The translations under genes were made by a program, and so were the position numbers. Positions 8,843 to 15,733 of a DNA stretch of 19,131 nt are shown piece by piece. The notes beneath the pieces were generated by a model, which saw nothing but the letters and a program-made list of their open reading frames with translations, was not told the origin of the DNA and did not search any database. Origin of the DNA: Chloroflexota bacterium (lineage in GTDB: Bacteria > Chloroflexota > Anaerolineae > B4-G1 > SLSP01); NCBI GenBank assembly GCA_012798275.1, contig JAAZNO010000269.1, positions 1-19,131 on the forward strand, read 5' to 3'. Each line of letters opens with the position of its first letter. Positions within the stretch are counted from its first letter, which is position 1.

Positions 8843-11572
8843 ATGCAGAAGAAGCAACTGATTGTCAATGGCATTCCCCGCACCCTGATCGTGGATCCAG
8901 AAGCCTCGCTGGCTACGGTGCTGCGCGAGCAATTGGGACTGACCGGCACCAAAATAGGCTGCGGCAGCGGGCAGTGCGGCGCCTGCTCCGTCATCCTGGA
9001 GGGCAAGGTCGTCCGTTCCTGCAACACCAAGATGAAACACGTTGCAGACGGAGCAACGGTCATCACCGTAGAAGGCATCGGCACGCCGGACCACCCGCAT
9101 CCCATTCAACAGGCGTTCGTGGCGCACGGCGCGGCGCAATGCGGGTACTGCACACCCGGCTTCGTCATCTCGACCAAAGCCCTGCTGGATCAAAACCCCA
9201 ACCCGACGCGCCAGGAAGTTCGCGACTGGTTCCAGAAGCACCGCAACATCTGCCGCTGCAATGGCTACAAGCCCTACATAGACGCGGTGATGGACGCCGC
9301 CCGGGTGCTGCGCGGCGAGCTGGACCCGGAGGCGTTGGAGTACCAGCTGCCCGAAGACGGCAAAATCTGGGGCACCAGGTATCCTCGCCCCTCCGCACTG
9401 CCCAAGGTCACCGGCACCTGGGACTTTGGCGCGGACTTGGGGCTCAAGTTGCCGGCCGGCGCCCTGCACCTGGCTCTGGTACAGGCCGAGGTCTCGCACG
9501 CCAACATCCTGAGCATTGACACCTCAGAGGCTGAGGCCATGCCCGGCGTCTACAAGGTCGTGACCCACAAGGACGTCAAGGGCAAGAACCGCATCACCGG
9601 GCTGATCACCTTCCCCACCAACAAGGGCGATGGCTGGGATCGCCCCATCCTCTGTGATACGAAGGTCTTCCAGTACGGCGATGCCATCGCCATCGTCTGC
9701 GCCGACACGGAGGCCAACGCTCGCGCCGCCGCGAAGAAGGTCAAGGTGGAGCTGGAAATCCTCCCCGCCTACATGAGCGCCCCTGCCGCCATGGCCGACG
9801 ACGCGATCGAAATTCACCCCGGCACCCCCAACGTCTATTTCGAGATCCCCATTGTCAAGGGCGAGGACACCCAGCCCATCATGGAGAAAGCGGCCTATGT
9901 GATTGAAGGGGATTATTACCTCCAGCGCCAGCCGCACCTGACCATCGAGCCGGATGTCGGTTTCGCCTACTTCGATGAGGAAGGGCGCCTCACCATCCAC
10001 TCCAAGAGCATCGGCATTCACCTGCACCATGCCATGATCGCCCCCGGCCTGGGCATCGCGCCGGAGAAACTGCGGCTCGTACAGAACAACGCCGGCGGGA
10101 CCTTCGGCTACAAATTCAGCCCCACGATGGAGGCGCTGCTGGGCGTCGCGGCGATAGCCACCGGCCGCCCGGTCTTCCTCAAATACGATTACAAGCAACA
10201 CATCACCTACACCGGTAAGCGCTCGCCCTTCTTCATCCACCTCAAGCTGGCGGCGGATAAGGACGGCAAGCTGCTGGCGATGGAGAGCGATTGGACGGTG
10301 GATCACGGCCCCTACTCCGAGTTTGGCGACCTGCTGACCTTGCGCGGCGCGCAATACATCGGCGCGGGCTACAACATCCCCAATATTCGGGGCCTGGGAC
10401 GCACCGTCTGCACCAATCACGCCTGGGGCTCGGCCTTCCGCGCCTACGGTTCCCCGCAATCCTTCCTGGCCTCCGAAAGCCTGATGGACGAGCTGGCCGA
10501 GAAGATGGGGATGGATCCCTGGGAGCTGCGCTACAAGAACGTCTACCGCCCCGGCGCCACCACCCCCACCGGGCAGGCGCCGGAAGTCTACAGCCTGCCC
10601 CAACTGCTGGAGGCCATTCGCCCATCCTACGAGGCCGCTAAGCAACACGCGGCGGAGAACTCCACGGACAAGGTCAAGCGCGGCGTCGGCCTCTCCATCG
10701 GCATCTACGGCTGCGGCCTCGACGGCGTTGACAGCTCCGAGGCCACAGTGGAGCTGACCCCCGACGGCGTGATCCTCTACTCCAGCTGGGAAGACCACGG
10801 GCAGGGCGCCGACATGGGCGCGCTGGGCACGGCCCATAAGGCACTGGAGCCGCTGGGCATCGCCCCCGACAAGATCAAACTGGTGATGAACGACACCGCC
10901 GTCACGCCCAACAGCGGGCCTGCCGGCGGCAGCCGCTCCCAGGTCATGACCGGCAACGCCATCCGCGTCGCCTGCGAGAAGCTGCTCGAAGGGCTGAAGA
11001 AGGCCGATGGCAGCTATCGCACCTACCAGGAGATGGTCGCCGAGGGGCTGCCGTTGCGCTACCTGGGTCAATGGGCCGCCTCGATGAACAGCAACTGCAA
11101 CCTCGAAACGGCCCAGGGCTCGCCCTTCGCCGTCTACATGTACGGCGCTTTCGTCGTCGAGGTCGCCGTCGAGGTCAAGACGGGCAAGACCACCGTGGAA
11201 AGAATAGTCGTGGCCGCTGACGTCGGCAAGATCAACAACCAGCTGGTCGTTGATGGACAGATCTACGGCGGCGTGGCGCAGGGCATCGGCCTGGCACTCT
11301 CCGAGGACTTCGAGGACCTGAACAAGCACACGAGCATGGTCGCCTGCGGCATTCCGGAGCCCAAGGACATCCCCGACGACTTCGAGATCATCTACATCGA
11401 GACCCCTCGTGAGAACGGGCCCTTCGGTGCAGCGGGGGTCGGCGAATTGCCGCTCACCTCGCCGCATGTCGCCATTGTCAACGCCATCTACCACGCCACC
11501 GGCGTCCGCATCCGCGAGCTGCCAGCGCTGCCGGAGAAGGTGCTGGCCGGCCTGCGAGCCCAAGCTGGCTAG
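8843..11572 (+). CDS. mop: Molybdenum aldehyde oxidoreductase (Mop-type, xanthine oxidase family)
   Basis: 909 residues, almost the length of Desulfovibrio gigas Mop (907), and alignable to it from memory over its whole length. The N-terminal plant-type 2Fe-2S domain has C40, C45, C48 and C60. The second 2Fe-2S helical domain has C100, C103, C137 and C139, the same positions as in D. gigas. The Mo-binding domains contain MGALGTAH-, GPAGGSR- and GQGADMG-type motifs, and the catalytic Glu at about 868 in GVGELPLTSPH. The enzyme oxidises aldehydes to carboxylic acids using molybdopterin cytosine dinucleotide, without a separate FAD subunit. SD AGGAGG at 8832-8837 sets the start. Expression is probably set by the upstream leader RNA. 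The genes that follow look like its maturation or electron-transfer partners. Confidence 0.96.
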   Translation: MQKKQLIVNGIPRTLIVDPEASLATVLREQLGLTGTKIGCGSGQCGACSVILEGKVVRSCNTKMKHVADGATVITVEGIGTPDHPHPIQQAFVAHGAAQCGYCTPGFVISTKALLDQNPNPTRQEVRDWFQKHRNICRCNGYKPYIDAVMDAARVLRGELDPEALEYQLPEDGKIWGTRYPRPSALPKVTGTWDFGADLGLKLPAGALHLALVQAEVSHANILSIDTSEAEAMPGVYKVVTHKDVKGKNRITGLITFPTNKGDGWDRPILCDTKVFQYGDAIAIVCADTEANARAAAKKVKVELEILPAYMSAPAAMADDAIEIHPGTPNVYFEIPIVKGEDTQPIMEKAAYVIEGDYYLQRQPHLTIEPDVGFAYFDEEGRLTIHSKSIGIHLHHAMIAPGLGIAPEKLRLVQNNAGGTFGYKFSPTMEALLGVAAIATGRPVFLKYDYKQHITYTGKRSPFFIHLKLAADKDGKLLAMESDWTVDHGPYSEFGDLLTLRGAQYIGAGYNIPNIRGLGRTVCTNHAWGSAFRAYGSPQSFLASESLMDELAEKMGMDPWELRYKNVYRPGATTPTGQAPEVYSLPQLLEAIRPSYEAAKQHAAENSTDKVKRGVGLSIGIYGCGLDGVDSSEATVELTPDGVILYSSWEDHGQGADMGALGTAHKALEPLGIAPDKIKLVMNDTAVTPNSGPAGGSRSQVMTGNAIRVACEKLLEGLKKADGSYRTYQEMVAEGLPLRYLGQWAASMNSNCNLETAQGSPFAVYMYGAFVVEVAVEVKTGKTTVERIVVAADVGKINNQLVVDGQIYGGVAQGIGLALSEDFEDLNKHTSMVACGIPEPKDIPDDFEIIYIETPRENGPFGAAGVGELPLTSPHVAIVNAIYHATGVRIRELPALPEKVLAGLRAQAG

Positions 11573-11630
11573 CCAGGGGCGCTGACGCTTTCATCGGGTG
11601 CGTACGACGTAAGAACATTCTCGCCCCCTA

Positions 11631-11666
11631 CCCCTCCCCAGCGACGCATACGCGGCTGGGGAGGGG
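11631..11666. repeat. Perfect 12-bp inverted repeat between mop and the accessory genes
   Basis: CCCCTCCCCAGC (11631-11642) and GCTGGGGAGGGG (11655-11666) are exact inverse complements around a 12-nt loop. No T tract follows, so it is not a normal intrinsic terminator. It could stabilise the mop message 3' end, partly uncouple mop from the accessory genes, or be a dispersed intergenic palindrome. The rest of the 180-bp gap shows no gene. Confidence 0.7.
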
Positions 11667-11752
11667 AGACAAAAATCCCCCTGCTCCTCTCGCACGGGAG
11701 GATAAGGGCAAAACCAATGCAAAAGTTGTATTCGTTTTTCCCGTGAGGCCTT

Positions 11753-14065
11753 ATGGATCAAAAAGAGCTCCACGCCTTAGAGGCTCAATGCACCCAAGAG
11801 CACGCCCCGCCCTGCACCGCCGCCTGCCCAATTCACGTTGACGTGCGGGGCATGTTGGCAGCCGTAGCCGCTGATCACTTCGATGCGGCGCTGGCCCTCC
11901 TCACGAAGCGATTGCCTTTTCCCGGCATCATCGGGCGGGTGTGCGAACAACCCTGCCGGGCGGCCTGCAACCGCAAGGATCTCGGCGACGCGCTGATGAT
12001 CGCCGCCCTGGAACGCGCCTGCGCCGCCTACGGCGCTCCACCGCCTCCCAAACGTCGCCTCCCCGGCCGGGGTAAGCGCATCGCGGTAGTCGGCGGCGGT
12101 CTGAGCGGCGTAACCGTCGCCCACGATCTGGCGCGCAAAGGCCATCGGGTCACGCTCTTTGAGGCGACGGAACGGCTGGGCGGAACGCTCTGGGAGACGT
12201 CGGAGGACGTGCTGCCCCGCGACTTGCTGACCGGCGAGCTCACACAGGCCCTCAGCGACGGCGTCGAGGTGAAGCTCAACACGCCCGTCACCACTGCCCT
12301 GCTGGACGCTCTCCACGCCGACTTCGACGCCGTCTATCTGGGCGTAGGCCAGGGCCCGAAGGCCGATTTCGCCCGCGAGCTGCTGGCCGGCGTCGCCCCC
12401 GATACCTTCACCACCCCACGGGAAGGCGTCTTCGCGGCCGGGCGCGCCATTGCTGCAAGGCCCACCTTCATCGAAAGCATCTCCACCGGACAGCGGGCGG
12501 CCATCTCCATAGACCGCTACCTGCAGCGGGTCTCGCTCACCGCTTCGCGGGAACACGAAGGCGCCTACATCACGCAGCTCTACACCAACCTGGGGGGCAT
12601 CGCGCCCGTCCCGGTGATCCGGCCCACCGCCCCTGCCGCGGGCTACACCCGCGCCGAAGCCGTCCAGGAAGCACAGCGATGCCTCCAATGCGAGTGCCTG
12701 GAATGCGTCAAGGCCTGCGCCTATCTGCAACACTACGGCAGCTATCCCAAGCAATACGTGCGTCAGATTTACAACAACCTCTCCATCGTGATGGGCACCC
12801 GGCAGTTCAACACTCTCATCAACTCGTGCAGCCTCTGCGGGCTGTGCGGGGAGATCTGCCCGTATGACTTGAACATGGCCACGATCTGCCACGAGGCCCG
12901 GCAGACGATGGTGGCGCAGGATCGGATGCCGCCCTCGGCCCATGAGTTCGCTCTGCGCGACATGGCCTTCAGCAACGGCGCGGCAGCGCGGCTGGCCCGT
13001 CCCGCCCCCGGCAGCGAGCGCTGCGACTACATCTTCTTCCCCGGCTGTCAGCTGAGCGCCTCGGCGCCGGAGCACGTCGAGCGCGCCTACGCCGATCTGC
13101 GCGAGATGCTGCCCAACGTCGGCCTGCTGCTTGGCTGCTGCGGCGCTCCGGCGAATTGGGCCGGGCGCTCCGACCTCTTCGCGGAGGCACAAGCGGCCTT
13201 CCGCGCGGATTACGCGGCGCTGGGCGGCGGACAGGTCATCCTGGCATGTTCCACCTGCTATCAGATGTTCAAAACCCATCTGCCGGACGTGCCGGCCCTC
13301 TCGTTGTGGGAGCTTTTCAGCGAGCATGGCCTGCCTCCCTCGGCGGCAGCGCCGCGGAGCTTGCCCGGGCCTCTCGCCGTCCACGATCCCTGCACCACAC
13401 GCCACGAAAGCGCCATCCATGAGAGCGTCCGCCAGCTCCTGCGCGAGATGGGCCTCCGCATCGAAGAGCTGCCGTTCAACCGCGAGCGCACCGAGTGCTG
13501 CAGCTACGGCGGCTTGATGTGGCTGGCCAACCGCGAGGTAGCCGAAACGGTCGTCCAGCGACGCATCGCCGAACAGCCGCTAGACTACGTGACCTATTGC
13601 GCCATGTGCCGGGACTTCTTCGCCGACCGGCAGAAGCCCACGTTGCACCTGCTCGACATCCTGTATGAGGATGATCTGACGGCGCGGGCCATGCGTCCGG
13701 GGCCGCGTTTCTCGCAGCGGCATGATAACCGCGCTCGCCTCAAACGCCGTCTGCTGACCGAACTTTGGGAGGAACCCATGAGCGAACCGCCAGCCATTCC
13801 GATCCAGTTGCTGCTCTCCGAAGAAGTTGCCGCGCGCGTGGAAAAGCGCCTGATCCTCGAAGAGGACATCCGCGAGGTAATTGCCTACGCCGAACGCACG
13901 GGCAACCGCTTCCACAACCCCCAAACCGGCCACTTCCTGGCCTCCCATCGGCCCGCCAACGTCACCTACTGGGTCGAATACACGCCCGTTGACGACGGCT
14001 ACCAGATCCATAACGCTTACAGTCACCGCATGGAAATCGTGATGCAGCCGGAGAAGGCAGAGTAG
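11753..14065 (+). CDS. FAD / iron-sulfur / double CCG-domain oxidoreductase (diclust_near_Sec-like)
   Basis: 770 residues with a modular order. A GltD-like Fe-S domain has Cys 13, 21, 25, 64, 68 and 72. A FAD Rossmann fold has VVGGGLSG at 112-119. A ferredoxin-like region has CLQCECLEC (310-318) plus C322 and CSLCGLCGEICP (369-380). The first CCG (HdrB-like) domain has C432, GCCG at 461-464, C499 and C502. The second has C547, ECC at 581-583, C616 and C619. A small charged C-terminal domain (about 680-770) follows. The usual second, NAD(P)H-binding Rossmann fold is missing: the chain goes straight from VYLGVGQGP (204-212) to GVFAAGR (225-231), and the customary Asp of GD is Arg231. It probably passes electrons between a thiol/disulfide or cluster and the Mo enzyme. 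The ribosome site TGAGG is weak, and the stop lies inside a repeat. Confidence 0.85.
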   Translation: MDQKELHALEAQCTQEHAPPCTAACPIHVDVRGMLAAVAADHFDAALALLTKRLPFPGIIGRVCEQPCRAACNRKDLGDALMIAALERACAAYGAPPPPKRRLPGRGKRIAVVGGGLSGVTVAHDLARKGHRVTLFEATERLGGTLWETSEDVLPRDLLTGELTQALSDGVEVKLNTPVTTALLDALHADFDAVYLGVGQGPKADFARELLAGVAPDTFTTPREGVFAAGRAIAARPTFIESISTGQRAAISIDRYLQRVSLTASREHEGAYITQLYTNLGGIAPVPVIRPTAPAAGYTRAEAVQEAQRCLQCECLECVKACAYLQHYGSYPKQYVRQIYNNLSIVMGTRQFNTLINSCSLCGLCGEICPYDLNMATICHEARQTMVAQDRMPPSAHEFALRDMAFSNGAAARLARPAPGSERCDYIFFPGCQLSASAPEHVERAYADLREMLPNVGLLLGCCGAPANWAGRSDLFAEAQAAFRADYAALGGGQVILACSTCYQMFKTHLPDVPALSLWELFSEHGLPPSAAAPRSLPGPLAVHDPCTTRHESAIHESVRQLLREMGLRIEELPFNRERTECCSYGGLMWLANREVAETVVQRRIAEQPLDYVTYCAMCRDFFADRQKPTLHLLDILYEDDLTARAMRPGPRFSQRHDNRARLKRRLLTELWEEPMSEPPAIPIQLLLSEEVAARVEKRLILEEDIREVIAYAERTGNRFHNPQTGHFLASHRPANVTYWVEYTPVDDGYQIHNAYSHRMEIVMQPEKAE

Positions 14066-14260
14066 GAAGTAGGGGAGTAAGCAGAAGGAAAGGAGAGGGA
14101 TGGGAGAGGTACGGAGGTTTCAGCAACTGAATGTGTGGCAAGAGGGGCCTAAGGTAGCGCTGGCCATTTATGGGATCACATGCGGATTCTCCTCCGAGGA
14201 GCGATTTGGGCTGGTTTCGCAAATGCGACGCACGGCAGTCTTCCCTACTCCCCTACTCCC
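14060..14260. mobile_element. Small inverted-repeat element carrying a gene relic
   Basis: A polypurine arm (about 14060-14100) and a polypyrimidine arm (about 14240-14260) bracket a truncated gene. They share the exact 11-bp inverse repeat GTAGGGGAGTA (14069-14079) / TACTCCCCTAC (14246-14256), built from TACTCCC-like heptamer units. The left arm begins exactly at the end of the FAD/CCG gene and supplies its TAG stop. No transposase is present, so it would be a non-autonomous or degenerate element. The function of such arms is not known to me. Confidence 0.6.
14100..14240 (+). pseudogene. Truncated four-helix-bundle (23S rRNA IVS/S23-type) protein gene
   Basis: The first 47 codons read like the start of the four-helix-bundle proteins found in 23S rRNA intervening sequences: VRRFQQLNVWQ near the N-terminus, then FSSEERFGLVSQMRRTAV. 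Family members are about 115-125 residues and continue with SIPxNIAEG. Here the frame runs directly into the polypyrimidine arm and stops at residue 63 without the remaining helices. AAAGGAGAGGG just upstream could serve as ribosome site. It is best read as a relic carried by the surrounding repeat rather than a functional gene. Confidence 0.75.
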
Positions 14261-14283
14261 TAACCCAGTTTTCAGGAGATTTT

Positions 14284-14496
14284 ATGAGTGACGTACCTCT
14301 CTCCGAAGCCCCGCCCCCCTGGACGTGCGCCCGTTGCGGGGAGCCGTTGACGTTGGGCGAGATCGAAGTCGCCTACCTGGGCAGCGCCTTCCCGGTGAAA
14401 CTCTGGCACTGCAAGCGCTGCCGGCTGGTCCTGATTCCCGAAGAGCTGGCGCAGGGCCGGATGTTGGAAGTCGAAAAGATGCTGGAGGACAAATAG
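14284..14496 (+). CDS. Small four-cysteine redox/zinc-ribbon protein (DVU_1557-like)
   Basis: 70 residues starting at ATG 14284, with AGGAG (14274-14278) 5 nt upstream. An in-frame upstream ATG at 14170 lies inside the repeat element and is unlikely. Two CxxC pairs, C15/C18 in CARCGE and C43/C46 in CKRCR, are spaced as in rubredoxin-like or zinc-ribbon folds, and a charged helix (EELAQGRMLEVEKMLEDK) ends the chain. In related loci a protein of this size and position is called the DVU_1557 family redox protein (from memory). It may bind one Fe or Zn and shuttle electrons to the Mo enzyme or to the modifying enzymes. The methyltransferase gene begins 6 nt after its stop. Confidence 0.8.
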   Translation: MSDVPLSEAPPPWTCARCGEPLTLGEIEVAYLGSAFPVKLWHCKRCRLVLIPEELAQGRMLEVEKMLEDK

Positions 14497-14502
14497 CCGC
14501 CC

Positions 14503-15216
14503 ATGGGCGAAGCGGCCGTCCGCCTCTACGAGCAGGCCGCCGTGCGTCAGGTGGCAGGCGACGTCCTTCGGCCCGGCGGGCTGACGCTCACCCGACGGGC
14601 GTTGACCGTGGCAGCGCTCCCGCCCGGCGCGCGCACGCTCGATGTCGGCTGCGGCGTCGGCACGACGGTGTCGCTTTGCCGCAGCGACTTCGCGCTGAAC
14701 GCCTTCGGCTTGGACCTCTCCGCCATCCTGCTGGCGGAAGGACGGGCGCAGGATCCGCCGCGCCCCTTGCTGCAGGCGACGGCGCTCCAGCTGCCCTTCG
14801 CGGACGGCGCGTTTGAGGCCGTGCTCGCCGAGTGCAGCCTCTCGCTGATGACGGACTGGAACCAGGCGCTGAGTGACGTGGCCCGCGTGCTGCGTCCGGG
14901 CGGGCTATGCATCGTCAGCGACGTGTACGCTGCGCCCAGGGATGGAACGCCCGTCACCGCGCCTCTGCAATGCTGCCTCGCCGGCGCACGTTCCCGCGAC
15001 GAGATCGAGGCGCAGTTCACCACGCACGGCTTCACGCTGTGGCGTTGGGAAGATCACACCCCGGCCCTCAAACAATTCGCCGCGCGGCTGATTTGGGAGC
15101 ACGGCTCCCTGGCGGCTTTCTGGGATTGCGCCGGCGTGACGCAAACGGCGCGGGCGGCGCTCCCGGCGCATCCCGGCTACTTTCTAGCATGGACGAGAAA
15201 AGGGAGTAAGGAGTAG
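14503..15216 (+). CDS. trsM: SAM-dependent methyltransferase (TrsM / DVU_1556-like)
   Basis: 237 residues with a class I methyltransferase fold. Motif I LDVGCGVGT is at 46-54, an acidic motif at GLDLS (69-73), LPFADGAFEAVLAE at 97-110, and LRPGG near 130-134. Two cysteine features stand out, AECSLS (C111) and QCCLAGA (C157/C158). In homologues of this neighbourhood family, as I recall, a Cys can be replaced by selenocysteine. Here the codons are ordinary TGC. Its substrate is unknown; context points to modification of the Mo enzyme, its cofactor or a partner. It starts 6 nt after the redox gene, with GGAGGA (14484-14489) as a distant ribosome site. The last four residues and the stop come from a repeat element. 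Confidence 0.85.
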   Translation: MGEAAVRLYEQAAVRQVAGDVLRPGGLTLTRRALTVAALPPGARTLDVGCGVGTTVSLCRSDFALNAFGLDLSAILLAEGRAQDPPRPLLQATALQLPFADGAFEAVLAECSLSLMTDWNQALSDVARVLRPGGLCIVSDVYAAPRDGTPVTAPLQCCLAGARSRDEIEAQFTTHGFTLWRWEDHTPALKQFAARLIWEHGSLAAFWDCAGVTQTARAALPAHPGYFLAWTRKGSKE

Positions 15217-15272
15217 GAAGCAGGATGCAGGAAATCTTACTCCCTACTCCCATACTCCTACTTCTTATTCCC
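15202..15272. repeat. Second copy of the polypurine/polypyrimidine inverted repeat, without gene cargo
   Basis: The left arm GGGAGTAAGGAGTAGGAAG (15202-15220) is followed within 15 nt by a pyrimidine arm (15236-15272) of TACTCCC/TACTCC units. GGGAGTAAG (15202-15210) is the exact inverse complement of CTTACTCCC (15236-15244). The outer part of the right arm is an inverse match to the left arm at 15 of 19 positions. The 10-mer GAGTAGGAAG occurs here (15211-15220) and at 14060-14069, in both cases holding the stop codon of the preceding gene. It looks like the same element family as at 14060 with the interior lost, or an empty founder. Confidence 0.65.
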
Positions 15273-15292
15273 ATCGAATCAGGAGGTACCCT

Positions 15293-15733
15293 ATGGACGA
15301 ATTCATGCTCCGCATCGCCGCTTACAAGCAACAGGGCTTCTATTGCAGTCAAATCATGATGCTGCTGGGCCTGGAAAATCTGGGCCGCGAGGAGCCCGAC
15401 CTGGTGCGCACAATGCACGGCCTGGCTTTGGGCCTCGGCGCGGGCGAGATTTGCGGCGCCCTGACCGGGGGGGCGGCCCTGCTGGGGCTGTACGCAGGCA
15501 AGGGGCGCGCGGATGAGATAGAAGACCCGCGCCTCAACAAAATGCTCCGGGAGCTGGTCGCCTGGTTCCACGAGACCTACGGCGAACCCTTTGGCGGCAT
15601 TCGCTGCGCCGAAATCCTGGGCGACGATCCCCAGAACAAGCAGCGCTGCGGGCAGATGGTGCAGGGCGTCTACGAGAAAGTCACGGCGCTTCTGGTCGAA
15701 AACGGCTTTGACCTCTACGAGCTGGACGCATGA
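15293..15733 (+). CDS. C-GCAxxG-C-C family protein (DVU_1555-like)
   Basis: 146 residues with the ordered cysteines of the C-GCAxxG-C-C family: C18 in FYCSQ, the central CGALTGG at 54-60, C105 in IRCAE and C119 in QRCG. The central motif here is a variant, CGALTGG, rather than the nominal GCAxxG. Members are small, probably cytosolic proteins thought to bind a metal or cluster or act in redox chemistry; their function is not established. The very good SD AGGAGGTA (15281-15288) directly follows the repeat element. Its stop overlaps the start of the radical SAM gene by 4 nt (ATGA), tying the two together in translation. Confidence 0.88.
   Translation: MDEFMLRIAAYKQQGFYCSQIMMLLGLENLGREEPDLVRTMHGLALGLGAGEICGALTGGAALLGLYAGKGRADEIEDPRLNKMLRELVAWFHETYGEPFGGIRCAEILGDDPQNKQRCGQMVQGVYEKVTALLVENGFDLYELDA

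Noticed and set aside
9524..11563. 679-codon open frame on the minus strand across the mop gene
   Set aside because: It mirrors the GC-rich codon pattern of a strongly conserved plus-strand enzyme and shows no recognisable domain.
11777..13420. 547-codon open frame on the minus strand
   Set aside because: It is antisense to the FAD/CCG protein, whose cysteine motifs are intact. The minus frame has no domain and no ribosome site.
14170..14283. N-terminal extension of the small four-cysteine protein from an ATG at 14170
   Set aside because: The extension would be encoded by the gene relic and repeat arm out of frame. ATG 14284 has a well-spaced AGGAG.
14060..15272. CRISPR-like repeats
   Set aside because: The repeated units are short, irregular polypurine heptamers with only two loci and no regular spacers.
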